From Chitinophagales bacterium (GTDB lineage: Bacteria > Bacteroidota > Bacteroidia > Chitinophagales > CAIODY01): a stretch of DNA of 35,262 bases. The notes below the pieces were generated by a model. That model ran no database searches. It was given only the letters and a program-made list of their open reading frames with translations, and had not been told where the DNA came from. This document shows positions 1 to 7,861 of this stretch, one piece after another (positions within the stretch are counted from its first letter, which is position 1; every line of letters begins with the position of its first letter). A program made the translations under genes and the position numbers. The stretch is taken from NCBI GenBank assembly GCA_947449695.1, contig CANFST010000030.1:1-35262 (forward strand). Direction: 5' to 3'.

Positions 1-143
1 GCACTCAAACACTCTCTGCTACCTGCATACGCCGGATTCACTGCCAACTGATTAAACATGTACATCGTATACTGCGGATCCTGCTGCGCATACAATACTA
101 TTGACGACAATACTAATACTATGAATGTGATTGTTTTTTTCAT
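1..143 (-). CDS. PorP/SprF family type IX secretion membrane protein, N-terminal fragment
   Basis: The gene runs off the left edge; only the first 47 codons are present, read leftward from ATG at 143-141. It opens with a signal peptide (MKKTITFIVLVLSSIVLYA) and then reads QQDPQYTMYMFNQLAVNPAY followed by AGSRE. That DPQYTxYMFN...NPAYAGSR stretch is the hallmark start of the PorP/SprF outer-membrane family. These proteins help the type IX secretion system deliver or anchor CHU_C-tailed adhesins such as SprB. It lies 30 bp downstream of such an adhesin on the same strand, so the two probably form a secretion pair. Codon use differs from the neighbours: all four glutamines are CAG and both prolines CCG. 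Family call strong; which member it is cannot be told. Confidence 0.88.
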   Translation of the reverse strand, partial: MKKTITFIVLVLSSIVLYAQQDPQYTMYMFNQLAVNPAYAGSRECLS

Positions 144-173
144 TTAATACTTTTTGTAGTTGTTTGCTGAAAA

Positions 174-3047
174 TTATTTTCTAATTTCGATAAATCCAGA
201 TTTAGGTTTTTGTTTTCCGTCATTTATTTCAAAAACATAATAGTAAGTTCCATCAGCTACTTTATTATTTTTATAAGTACCATCCCACTCGTTGTTATAG
301 CCAGTTTTGCTATACACTTCATTACCCCATCTGTTAAATACTATTAGCTTATTATGTTCATAAAGTGAAGCACAATTAATAACAAAGTAATCGTTGATAC
401 CATCTCCATTTGGTGAAAACCCATTTGGAATTTGACATGGTGAGTTATCGTACACTTTTAATATTATCCAAGCCGTATCGCAACCTACAGCATTGCAAAT
501 AACATATTCAATGGAATCAACCCCCACATAACCATTGGTAGATATATATGAAATATCATTATTGGCTATAGAAGCATTGCCATGCTTGGGATTTGAAATA
601 ATATAAATGCTAATGGGTGAACTGGCATCATAAATATCATTAGCCAATTGATTAGTTGATGATGTTTCATTATTAGGAACATCCAAATGGTCATCAACTG
701 CAATTGGTGGATTTACACAACTTACCGTAAAATGCACCCAAGCTGTATCACATTGACCATTTGCACACACTGCATAAGCAAAAGAATCTTGACCAACAAA
801 GCTGCTGTTGGGAACATATGAAAAGAAATTATTATTCCATAAAATTGTACCATTGTGTGGTAAAATTGCCGCTGTTACACTAATAGCATACATTCCATTT
901 GCCAAACTATCATTAATTAATGGATTTTTCAAAATCGAATCGGCACAATGAACGAAATAATCATCATCATTAGCCATTGGCGTAACAAAAACAATCACAT
1001 GAGCAGTATCAAAAACTGGATGATTGTGGAATGCACCAACTGTTGTATCCAACAATAAATACACAAAAGTATCAATCCCAATAAAATTTTGATTGGGCGT
1101 ATAATGTATAGGATTATTGCCAATTACTAAAGCAGTACCATGTTTTGCAAAAGCAAATATGCTTGCTGAAAACGACATACTTCCATTCAGTAAGTCATCA
1201 TTGGCAACATAATTAATTAAAGAGGTTTTGCCAGTTGGAACTCTGACAAAATCAGGGTTAGCAATTAAAACAGAGTCAACCCCACAGGTACTTGACACTG
1301 TTATAGTAACACTATCTCGTGCGACGCAACCATTCAAGGTAACATCAACATAATATTTAGTAGTATGTATAGGTGATGCAATAGGATTGAAAACTGTTGC
1401 ATTAGAAAGTGTTGAACTTGGTGACCATAAATATGTTGTTCCGCCAGTTGCATTTAAAACAACTGAATGCTGATTCATATTAATACAAATTAACTGATCG
1501 GTTCCAGCATCGGCAATTGGTCTAGGATATACAACTACAGAAATAGCGGTATCGAAAATGCAACCATTATAGTTGTATGTATAAGTTATTGGAAACGGCA
1601 CTCCTAATGTAATACTTGGATCGTTAGGATTAAAGCTATTGTTACTTCCAACACCTAAGCCAGAGAAAGTGCCACCAGAAGGTGTACCAGTTAAATTAAC
1701 AATAGACGAATAAGTGCAAAATTCAGTCGGCATGCTGATAGATGGGTGAGGCAATGGAACAATATTTAAAACAACTGAATCGGTTGCGCTGCCACAACCT
1801 GCATATAATTGGTCAGTTACTGTCAAATGATAAGTAGTAGTAATAATTGGCGTTGCAGTTGGATGATTACTATTAAAATTATTTAATGAAGTAGTTGGTT
1901 GCCAGTTATAATTATAATTACCACTACCACCGGAAGCCACAATTGGAGAACCACCCAAAATGATACTATTACCAAAACATACTGATTGATCTAATCCAGC
2001 AAATGCCTGAAGAGGTGCAAAAACACTTACCAAAGTTTTTCTTACAGCCGAACAAGAAAATGAATTGGTAATTGTTTCAGTATAAAGTAAGCTACTTGTC
2101 GCATTGCAATTAGGATTAGATGAAGTGGCTGATGATAGATTTACATTAGGAAGCCAAGCATAAGAATATCCAGCAACTGCTGCACCACCAATTGTTACAG
2201 AAGAGGTAGCACATTTATAAATTGTGTCGTTAGGAGAAACTACTGGTATTGGATTTACATTAATAACAACAGTATCTTTTGCAATACAACCACCAGCTTG
2301 AACTGTTAATTCATAGGTAGAATTGGTAGTTGGATTTGCGGTAGTGTGAGCCAGATTTGGTGTTGATAAAAAAGAAGCCGGACTCCAAAAATAAGAATAA
2401 TAAGGTTGGGTAACACCTCCAATGCTAGTAGAAGAGCCATTGCAAATAGTTTTATCAATGCCTGCATTTGCAACGACAACACCAATATTTGTTACAACTA
2501 CTTGACTTGTGGCTGCACATCCATTGGAAGCAACTGTTGTTAAGGTATAAGTGGTGGTTGCAGTAGGGTTAGCTAAAGGTTGAGCAACAGATGAAGAAGA
2601 CAATCCATTTGCTGGTGTCCAATTATATGAATAACCAACAATTGCAGCAGTACCTATCTGAACTGAACTTGAAGCGCATATAACCTGATTGTTTCCAGCA
2701 TTTGCAAGGGCAGCTTGAACATTAAATATCTGAGTAGAAGTAGCAATACCGCCTAAACTATCAGTAACTGACAACGAAACTGATTTATTTCCACTTGTAA
2801 AATATTGAATAGAAGGTGGGGTTTTACCATTAAAAGTTGCCAAAGAGGCTCCGCTTCCAAATGTCCAATTCCAAGTTACGATTTTAATACTGCTAGTTGA
2901 TAAATCAGTAAAATGAATAGGAACACTTGTACATACAGGAACAGGTGAATAACTAAAATTAGCATTGGGAGGTGTTCCAGCAAATGAACAAACAGCATTA
3001 AAAACAGACACGAAAGCAATAAAAATAATTCTTAAGTAGGATTTCAT
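174..3047 (-). CDS. Giant PKD/Ig-like repeat adhesin with CHU_C (T9SS) C-terminal domain
   Basis: A 957-residue secreted surface protein. Residues 1-23 form a signal peptide ending near CSFA. A PKD domain follows (about 25-112, with WNWTFGSG and SLSVTDS). Next come about six degenerate Ig/PKD-like repeats (about 113-590) that open with AGxDQxIC-type motifs and carry paired cysteines. Three cadherin-like ANDD/AVDD repeats (about 600-866) follow, and then a CHU_C gliding-motility-associated C-terminal domain (about 868-957: PNGFSPNGDGINDYF, VFNRWGNEVY, WDGTY, GTYYYVFEI). In this phylum CHU_C tails route proteins through the type IX system to the cell surface. The adjacent PorP/SprF-type gene fits that role. 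Ligand unknown; adhesion, gliding or matrix function is inferred from architecture only. Confidence 0.9.
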   Translation of the reverse strand: MKSYLRIIFIAFVSVFNAVCSFAGTPPNANFSYSPVPVCTSVPIHFTDLSTSSIKIVTWNWTFGSGASLATFNGKTPPSIQYFTSGNKSVSLSVTDSLGGIATSTQIFNVQAALANAGNNQVICASSSVQIGTAAIVGYSYNWTPANGLSSSSVAQPLANPTATTTYTLTTVASNGCAATSQVVVTNIGVVVANAGIDKTICNGSSTSIGGVTQPYYSYFWSPASFLSTPNLAHTTANPTTNSTYELTVQAGGCIAKDTVVINVNPIPVVSPNDTIYKCATSSVTIGGAAVAGYSYAWLPNVNLSSATSSNPNCNATSSLLYTETITNSFSCSAVRKTLVSVFAPLQAFAGLDQSVCFGNSIILGGSPIVASGGSGNYNYNWQPTTSLNNFNSNHPTATPIITTTYHLTVTDQLYAGCGSATDSVVLNIVPLPHPSISMPTEFCTYSSIVNLTGTPSGGTFSGLGVGSNNSFNPNDPSITLGVPFPITYTYNYNGCIFDTAISVVVYPRPIADAGTDQLICINMNQHSVVLNATGGTTYLWSPSSTLSNATVFNPIASPIHTTKYYVDVTLNGCVARDSVTITVSSTCGVDSVLIANPDFVRVPTGKTSLINYVANDDLLNGSMSFSASIFAFAKHGTALVIGNNPIHYTPNQNFIGIDTFVYLLLDTTVGAFHNHPVFDTAHVIVFVTPMANDDDYFVHCADSILKNPLINDSLANGMYAISVTAAILPHNGTILWNNNFFSYVPNSSFVGQDSFAYAVCANGQCDTAWVHFTVSCVNPPIAVDDHLDVPNNETSSTNQLANDIYDASSPISIYIISNPKHGNASIANNDISYISTNGYVGVDSIEYVICNAVGCDTAWIILKVYDNSPCQIPNGFSPNGDGINDYFVINCASLYEHNKLIVFNRWGNEVYSKTGYNNEWDGTYKNNKVADGTYYYVFEINDGKQKPKSGFIEIRK

Positions 3048-3089
3048 TTTATTTTTTTTGAAAATTATTTCTTTAAATTAGAAACTTGG

Positions 3090-3120
3090 CAAATGTAGTA
3101 AAATGAATTTCAAAAATCAA
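3090..3120 (-). promoter_or_regulatory. Putative Bacteroidota promoter for the CHU_C adhesin
   Basis: On the minus strand a TACATTTG box (3097-3090) matches the TAnnTTTG -7 consensus, and a TTG lies 20 nt upstream (3120-3118), the usual -33 spacing. Initiation would fall near 3084, giving a leader of about 37 nt. The rest of the 217-bp gap (3048-3264) is AT-rich and shows nothing else. Confidence 0.5.
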
Positions 3121-3264
3121 TATTCTTAATAAACCTATTAGTATTATTTTTAATTTATTAATAGTGAAAATAATTAACCAGAAATTTTAATGACAATACT
3201 ATTTTAATAGAATTAACTGTTAGAAAAGTATATTTCATATAGGAAAACTGAAAAGATTTTCCCT

Positions 3265-3603
3265 TTAAGATTTTTTTTTCTTTTGGTTGGCAACTAAATC
3301 ATAAGATGAATCAATGAAACCATACATTAATTTATTGGCTATTGAACCATCTACCATTATCGTGTTCCAATATTTTTTATTCATATGATAACCTGGTAAA
3401 ACAGCATCAAATTCAGTCCTTAATTCCTCTGCTTTTTCAGGATCACACTTCACATTAAAGGTCAATGGGTGTTTACTTAACGCTAACAAACAAAACATTT
3501 TTCCATTTACTTTGAACACCAAAACATCACCCCCGAATGGAAATCCTTCAGTTACATTTTCTTTTTGTAAACAATACATTCTAATTGTTTCTGCATCTAA
3601 CAT
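3265..3603 (-). CDS. MmcQ/YjbR family protein
   Basis: This 112-residue protein matches the small MmcQ/YjbR fold (CyaY-like, proposed DNA-binding). It has an N-terminal helix (LDAETIRMYCLQKENVTEGFPFG), a strand pair (VLVFKVNGKMFCLLAL), a NVKCDPEKAEELR segment, and the typical PGYHMNKKYWNTIMVDG near residue 70-85. Length is normal for the family. No enzyme activity is established for these proteins. The gene starts 8 nt after the stop of the NTF2-like gene upstream on the same strand, so the two are probably cotranscribed. Confidence 0.85.
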   Translation of the reverse strand: MLDAETIRMYCLQKENVTEGFPFGGDVLVFKVNGKMFCLLALSKHPLTFNVKCDPEKAEELRTEFDAVLPGYHMNKKYWNTIMVDGSIANKLMYGFIDSSYDLVANQKKKKS

Positions 3604-3611
3604 AATTTTTT

Positions 3612-4097
3612 TTAAGAGGTATGGTCTTTAACAATCAACCATTTTTGATTTATTTTTTTAAAAAGCAAACTAAAATAACCACTTGGGGCATCTTTTTCTC
3701 GTTGTAATTTCCAGTTTCCAATAACTAAATAATAATGACGATTTAATTTTTCGATTTTTACAATTTTCATTTCCAATTTTCCCATTGTAGCTTTATCAGG
3801 ATAATTAATTTGATAGCGATTAAGCATTTTTTCCCAACCGTTTATTATCCCTTTAAAAGTTATAAATTGCAAGCTATCATGATGCCAATACCCCTGCATA
3901 AAACCAATCAAATCGCCATTGTTCCAGGCAGTTTGCTGTTGTTGAATCACTTGAATTATCTTTTGTTCATCTTTATTTTTTTTTGCAAAAATCGAAGTCG
4001 GAAACAACATCAAAAAAATAAAACAAAATACACCGATATTAAAAAAATTATTTAATTTGCTAAAGGCAAATGATTTTTCTAAATTCAAATTATCCAT
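3612..4097 (-). CDS. Exported NTF2-like / DUF4440-type protein
   Basis: A 161-residue protein with a hydrophobic export segment at about residues 18-38 (ending in SIFA) preceded by an unusually long polar start. Translation could therefore begin at a later codon. The mature part resembles the NTF2/SnoaL-like cone fold: IIQVIQQQQTAWNNGDLIGFMQGYW, a central GWEKMLNRY helix, and C-terminal strands SGYFSLLFKKINQKWLIVKDHTS. Homologues are small periplasmic ligand-binding or enzyme-like domains of mostly unknown substrate. It heads a two-gene unit with the MmcQ/YjbR gene. It is transcribed divergently from the ArsC-like gene, with 63 bp between the starts. Confidence 0.75.
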   Translation of the reverse strand: MDNLNLEKSFAFSKLNNFFNIGVFCFIFLMLFPTSIFAKKNKDEQKIIQVIQQQQTAWNNGDLIGFMQGYWHHDSLQFITFKGIINGWEKMLNRYQINYPDKATMGKLEMKIVKIEKLNRHYYLVIGNWKLQREKDAPSGYFSLLFKKINQKWLIVKDHTS

Positions 4098-4160
4098 TTT
4101 TAAAATTATTATTTTTCAAAAATAAAATAATATTCAATAAACAAAATTATTAATTTAACT

Positions 4161-4508
4161 ATGCTCATTATCTACGGCATAAAAAACTGTGACACTATGC
4201 GAAAAGCTTTTAAATGGATTGATGCAAAAGGTGTGAAATATCAATTTCATAATTACAAAGAATCGGGAATTGATAAACCAACCATTGAAAAATGGTTAAA
4301 GCATCTGCCATTGGAAAAACTGGTAAATAGCAAAAGCACAACATTCAGAAACTTAACTGAGCAAGAAAAAGCGGATTCAAAAAATCCTGCGAAAGCAATG
4401 GAACTAATGATTAAAAATCCATCATTAATCAAACGACCAGTATTTGATTTTGGTAATAAAAAATTCTTATTAGGTTTTGATGAAAAAAAACTAGAGCAAT
4501 CAGTTTAG
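4161..4508 (+). CDS. ArsC/Spx family (YffB-like) thioredoxin-fold protein
   Basis: A 115-residue ArsC-family protein. The N-terminus (LIIYGIKNCDTMRKAFKWI) carries the family's single active-site cysteine, Cys10, with no second cysteine two or three residues on. The C-terminal half has the conserved IKRPVFDFGNKKFLLGF stretch, where the Arg-Pro motif is characteristic. This is the YffB-like branch rather than a classical arsenate reductase, and there are no ars genes nearby. Substrate unknown; glutathione or thioredoxin-linked reduction is possible. It stands alone, with 191 bp before lepA. Confidence 0.85.
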   Translation: MLIIYGIKNCDTMRKAFKWIDAKGVKYQFHNYKESGIDKPTIEKWLKHLPLEKLVNSKSTTFRNLTEQEKADSKNPAKAMELMIKNPSLIKRPVFDFGNKKFLLGFDEKKLEQSV

Positions 4509-4683
4509 AACTTTAATTCTTATAAAACTGAACTTTAAAACCTTGTAAGATTCCTAATAAATGATTTCTTGTGTTGATTAACGAATTCATTTTAGCCATT
4601 AAATTTTAGTGAATTTCATTCTTGAAGTTTAAATACTTGCAAATAACAAAACATTGATTCAATTAATTTTCACTAATAAAATC

Positions 4684-4691
4684 TATCTTTG
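4684..4691 (+). promoter_or_regulatory. Putative -7 promoter box for lepA
   Basis: TATCTTTG fits TAnnTTTG exactly. The nearest upstream TTG (4654-4656) is 27 nt away, longer than the usual 19-21, so the -33 element is uncertain. The ATG is only 8 nt after the box, so initiation would yield an almost leaderless message. The remaining gap upstream (4509-4683) shows no gene. Confidence 0.45.
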
Positions 4692-4699
4692 CCGCCCGA

Positions 4700-6487
4700 A
4701 TGAAAAACATAAGAAATTTCTGCATCATAGCACATATTGACCACGGCAAAAGCACCTTGGCTGACAGATTGTTGGAAACTACAAAAACCGTTACCCAACG
4801 TGAAATGCAAGCCCAAGTTTTAGATGATATGGACTTAGAAAAGGAACGTGGCATCACCATTAAAAGTCATGCTATCCAAATGGATTTAGTATTGAAAGGT
4901 GAAAAATATGTACTCAATTTAATTGATACACCAGGTCACGTTGACTTTAGCTATGAAGTGAGTAGAGCCATCGCTGCTTGCGAAGGCGCATTGTTATTGG
5001 TGGATGCTACTCAAGGCATTCAGGCACAAACCATCAGCAACTTGTATCTGGCTATGGATAGCGGTTTGGAAATTATTCCTGTCATCAATAAAATTGACAT
5101 GGATGGTGCAATGATTGAAGAAGTAAAAGACCAGATTGTTGATTTGATTGGTTGCGACAGAGATTTAATTATGACAGCCAGCGGTAAAACTGGTTTGGGG
5201 GTTCCAGAAATATTAGAAGCGATTGTTACTCGTATTCCTTGCCCAAAAGGAGATGTGGATGCGCCTTTGCAAGCATTAATATTCGATTCAGTTTATAATT
5301 CTTTCCGTGGCATTATTGCGTATTTCAAAATCATGAATGGCACTTTGAAAAAAGGTGACCGTGTGAAATTTGTAAATACCGACATGGAATATTTCTGCGA
5401 TGAAGTAGGTGTTTTAAGAATGAAATTATCACCGCAACCGCAATTAAGCGCAGGTGATGTAGGCTATATTATTACTGGAATAAAAGATAGCCACGAAGTA
5501 AAAGTGGGTGATACCATCACTGTGGTAAATAATCCTTGCGAAAAAGGAATTGATGGTTTTGAAAACGTGAAACCAATGGTATTCGCAGGTGTTTACCCAA
5601 TTGATACCGACGATTATCAGGAGCTCCGTGAAAGCATTGATAAATTAAGATTGAATGATGCGTCATTAACTTATGAACCAGAAAGCAGTGCTGCGTTGGG
5701 TTTTGGATTCCGTTGCGGATTTTTAGGCTTATTGCACATGGAAATTGTGCAGGAAAGATTGGAACGTGAATTCAACATGACAGTCATCACAACTATTCCA
5801 AACGTAAGCTACATCGCTTATACAAGTGATGGCAAAAAGCATATTGTCAATAATCCATCTGAATTTCCTGACCCAAGCAAATTGGATTATTGCGAAGAGC
5901 CCTTCATCAAAGCTTCAATAATTTCAAAGCCTGAATACATCGGCTCAATTATGAAATTATGTATGGATAAACGTGGTATTTTGATGAATCAGACTTATTT
6001 AACCACGACAAGAATTGAAATGATTTTTGAATTGCCATTGGCTGAAATCGTTTTCGATTTTTATGATAAATTAAAATCTATAAGTCGCGGCTACGCTTCA
6101 TTTGATTATCATCCATTAGATTACCGAACAGCCGATATTGTAAGAATGGATTTAAAATTAAATGGCGAACCAGTTGACCCATTATCTGCATTAATTCACT
6201 TTTCAAGAGCGCATGCTTTTGGCAAACAAATTTGTGAAAAGCTGAAAGAATTGTTGCCTCGTCAGCAATTCCAAATTGCCATTCAAGCTGCAATTGGCGC
6301 AAAAGTAATTGCCCGTGAAACCATTTCAGCAATGCGAAAAGATGTTACCGCAAAATGTTATGGCGGTGATATTTCCCGTAAACGTAAGTTGTTGGAAAAA
6401 CAAAAAGAGGGGAAAAAGAAAATGAAACAAATTGGTTCGGTAGAAGTACCACAGTCTGCTTTCATGGCAGTTTTGAAACTGGATTAA
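4700..6487 (+). CDS. lepA: Elongation factor 4 (LepA)
   Basis: A 595-residue translational GTPase, full length for LepA/EF4, which acts on stalled or mis-set ribosomes and helps initiation or subunit assembly. The G1 loop is AHIDHGKST (11-19), the switch region RGITIKS (50-56), G3 DTPGH (76-80) and G4 NKID (130-133). Domain II follows, then the EF-G-like domains, and the LepA-specific C-terminus containing [20 protein letters not shown], which contacts the ribosomal A site. No LepB neighbours it. It converges on ribD with a 10-bp gap and no visible terminator hairpin. Confidence 0.98.
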   Translation: MKNIRNFCIIAHIDHGKSTLADRLLETTKTVTQREMQAQVLDDMDLEKERGITIKSHAIQMDLVLKGEKYVLNLIDTPGHVDFSYEVSRAIAACEGALLLVDATQGIQAQTISNLYLAMDSGLEIIPVINKIDMDGAMIEEVKDQIVDLIGCDRDLIMTASGKTGLGVPEILEAIVTRIPCPKGDVDAPLQALIFDSVYNSFRGIIAYFKIMNGTLKKGDRVKFVNTDMEYFCDEVGVLRMKLSPQPQLSAGDVGYIITGIKDSHEVKVGDTITVVNNPCEKGIDGFENVKPMVFAGVYPIDTDDYQELRESIDKLRLNDASLTYEPESSAALGFGFRCGFLGLLHMEIVQERLEREFNMTVITTIPNVSYIAYTSDGKKHIVNNPSEFPDPSKLDYCEEPFIKASIISKPEYIGSIMKLCMDKRGILMNQTYLTTTRIEMIFELPLAEIVFDFYDKLKSISRGYASFDYHPLDYRTADIVRMDLKLNGEPVDPLSALIHFSRAHAFGKQICEKLKELLPRQQFQIAIQAAIGAKVIARETISAMRKDVTAKCYGGDISRKRKLLEKQKEGKKKMKQIGSVEVPQSAFMAVLKLD

Positions 6488-6497
6488 TTTTTATTAT

Positions 6498-7544
6498 TTA
6501 TTGTTTTTTATTTTCAATTACCTCAATAACATTGTTACCTACTTCAATATTTCGAGAATTAGAATAAATTAATTTAGGAGAAGAAATTCCGTTTTTTTGA
6601 TTTATCTCTTTATTGGTTATTATTATTGCTTCATCCCAAAGATTTGATTCGATAAAGCTTTGCAATAATTTTCTGCCCCCTTCAATTATTACAGAAATTA
6701 TTTTCTTGTCAAACAAAATTTGCATTAGACCATTCAACCAATTTGTCTTAAAATCTAATTTAACAAATTCTTTTTCTCCTTCTTTTTTGTTCAATAATTC
6801 ATTTAAAATTAGAGTCGGAAAATTATCAGCTAACAGAAAATGTGTGCTTGGTAATTTACATTGCTTATCAATTACAATTCTTAATGGCTGCTTTAGATTT
6901 TCAAAATTTCTAGTGGTTAATTTCGGGTTATCATAAAAGGCCGTATTAAAACCAACCATAATAGCAGCTTCAGCAGCTCGACGTTGATGCATTAAATAAT
7001 CTACCTGATTATTTGAAATTTTAATTTGCTCGAAATTTTCTCCTGCAATAAATTTATCATTGGTTTGAGCCCATTTAAAAATAACATAAGGCCGGTTCAA
7101 CTTATGAAAAGTAAAAAAACTTTGATTGAGTTTTTTACAATTTTCCTCTAAAACATTTTCAATTACTTCAATCCCTGCATCTATTAATCGCTTCACTCCT
7201 ATTCCATTAACTAATTTATTTTCATCGCGGCATCCAATCACAACTTTTTTAATTCCACTCTGAATAATTAATTCAGTGCAAGCTGGAGTTTTACCAAAAT
7301 GATTACAAGGCTCTAAACTAACATACAAAGTACTGTATTGAATATGTTTTTTATTCTCATTCAATACAGAGCTAATGCAATTTACTTCTGCATGAGCTTT
7401 ACCAAATTGCTCATGCCAACCCTCTCCAATAATTTTATCATCATGCACTAAAACTGCTCCCACCAATGGATTGGGGGCAACATTCCCCATGCCTCGTTTT
7501 GCTAATTCAATACATCGAGTAATATATTTTTGATGTTGATTCAA
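6498..7544 (-). CDS. ribD: Bifunctional riboflavin deaminase-reductase RibD
   Basis: A 348-residue fusion of two riboflavin-pathway enzymes: a zinc deaminase acting on diaminohydroxyphosphoribosylaminopyrimidine and an NADPH reductase that reduces the ribosyl side chain. The deaminase motifs are HAEVN (His51, Glu53) and PCNHFGKTPAC (Cys79, Cys88). The reductase half starts near RPYVIFKWAQTNDKFIAG (about 147-165) and includes VIIEGGRKLLQSFI. Length is near the family norm. No other rib genes are in view. The start lies 37 nt below the tRNA-Gln terminator hairpin; no clear promoter box was seen in that short space. Confidence 0.96.
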   Translation of the reverse strand: MNQHQKYITRCIELAKRGMGNVAPNPLVGAVLVHDDKIIGEGWHEQFGKAHAEVNCISSVLNENKKHIQYSTLYVSLEPCNHFGKTPACTELIIQSGIKKVVIGCRDENKLVNGIGVKRLIDAGIEVIENVLEENCKKLNQSFFTFHKLNRPYVIFKWAQTNDKFIAGENFEQIKISNNQVDYLMHQRRAAEAAIMVGFNTAFYDNPKLTTRNFENLKQPLRIVIDKQCKLPSTHFLLADNFPTLILNELLNKKEGEKEFVKLDFKTNWLNGLMQILFDKKIISVIIEGGRKLLQSFIESNLWDEAIIITNKEINQKNGISSPKLIYSNSRNIEVGNNVIEVIENKKQ

Positions 7545-7580
7545 GCAATGAAGTTAAAATTTGTAAACTTATTATAAATG

Positions 7581-7616
7581 AAAAAAACCTTCTTACAGTA
7601 GTAAAAAGGTTTTTTT
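7581..7616 (-). terminator. Intrinsic terminator of tRNA-Gln
   Basis: Read leftward, an 11-bp stem (AAAAAAACCTT / AAGGTTTTTTT) with a small internal GTAA/TTAC pairing ends in a run of seven T. It sits 4 nt past the 3' end of the tRNA and before ribD. Confidence 0.8.
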
Positions 7617-7620
7617 AAAG

Positions 7621-7693
7621 TTGTCCGACTAGGTCTCGAACCTAGACTCTTCTGGACCAAAACCAGACGTGTTGCCAATTACACCATCGGACA
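7621..7693 (-). tRNA. tRNA-Gln (anticodon TTG)
   Basis: The minus strand folds into a full cloverleaf: acceptor TGTCCGA/TCGGACA with discriminator A, D-arm around GGTGTAATTGGCAACAC, anticodon stem TCTGG/CCAGA closing loop TTTTGGT with anticodon TTG, and T-arm CTAGG-TTCGAGA-CCTAG. No CCA is encoded, as is usual in this phylum. It has its own promoter and terminator and so is a single-gene unit. Confidence 0.95.
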
Positions 7694-7710
7694 ATTGTAT
7701 TAAGGCGGCG

Positions 7711-7742
7711 CAAAGGTAGAATTTTTATTTTCAATTTTCAAA
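7711..7742 (-). promoter_or_regulatory. Promoter of tRNA-Gln
   Basis: On the minus strand TTTG (7742-7739) and TACCTTTG (7718-7711) are separated by exactly 20 nt, a full match to the Bacteroidota -33/-7 pattern. The tRNA 5' end is 17 nt downstream of the box, leaving a short trimmed leader. Confidence 0.7.
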
Positions 7743-7763
7743 ATCAAGTCAGTAATTTTTTTC

Positions 7764-7771
7764 TATTTTTG
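7764..7771 (+). promoter_or_regulatory. Putative -7 box for the GT117 gene
   Basis: TATTTTTG matches TAnnTTTG about 90 nt before the GT117 start, back to back with the tRNA promoter. No convincing TTG is at -33, so this is tentative. Confidence 0.35.
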
Positions 7772-7861
7772 ACGCTCTTAAAAAAAAGAACACAATAATT
7801 TTGAATCTTAGTCGTAATTAATCACACTTTAAATTTTAGCATCACTCTTTAAAACATCAAA

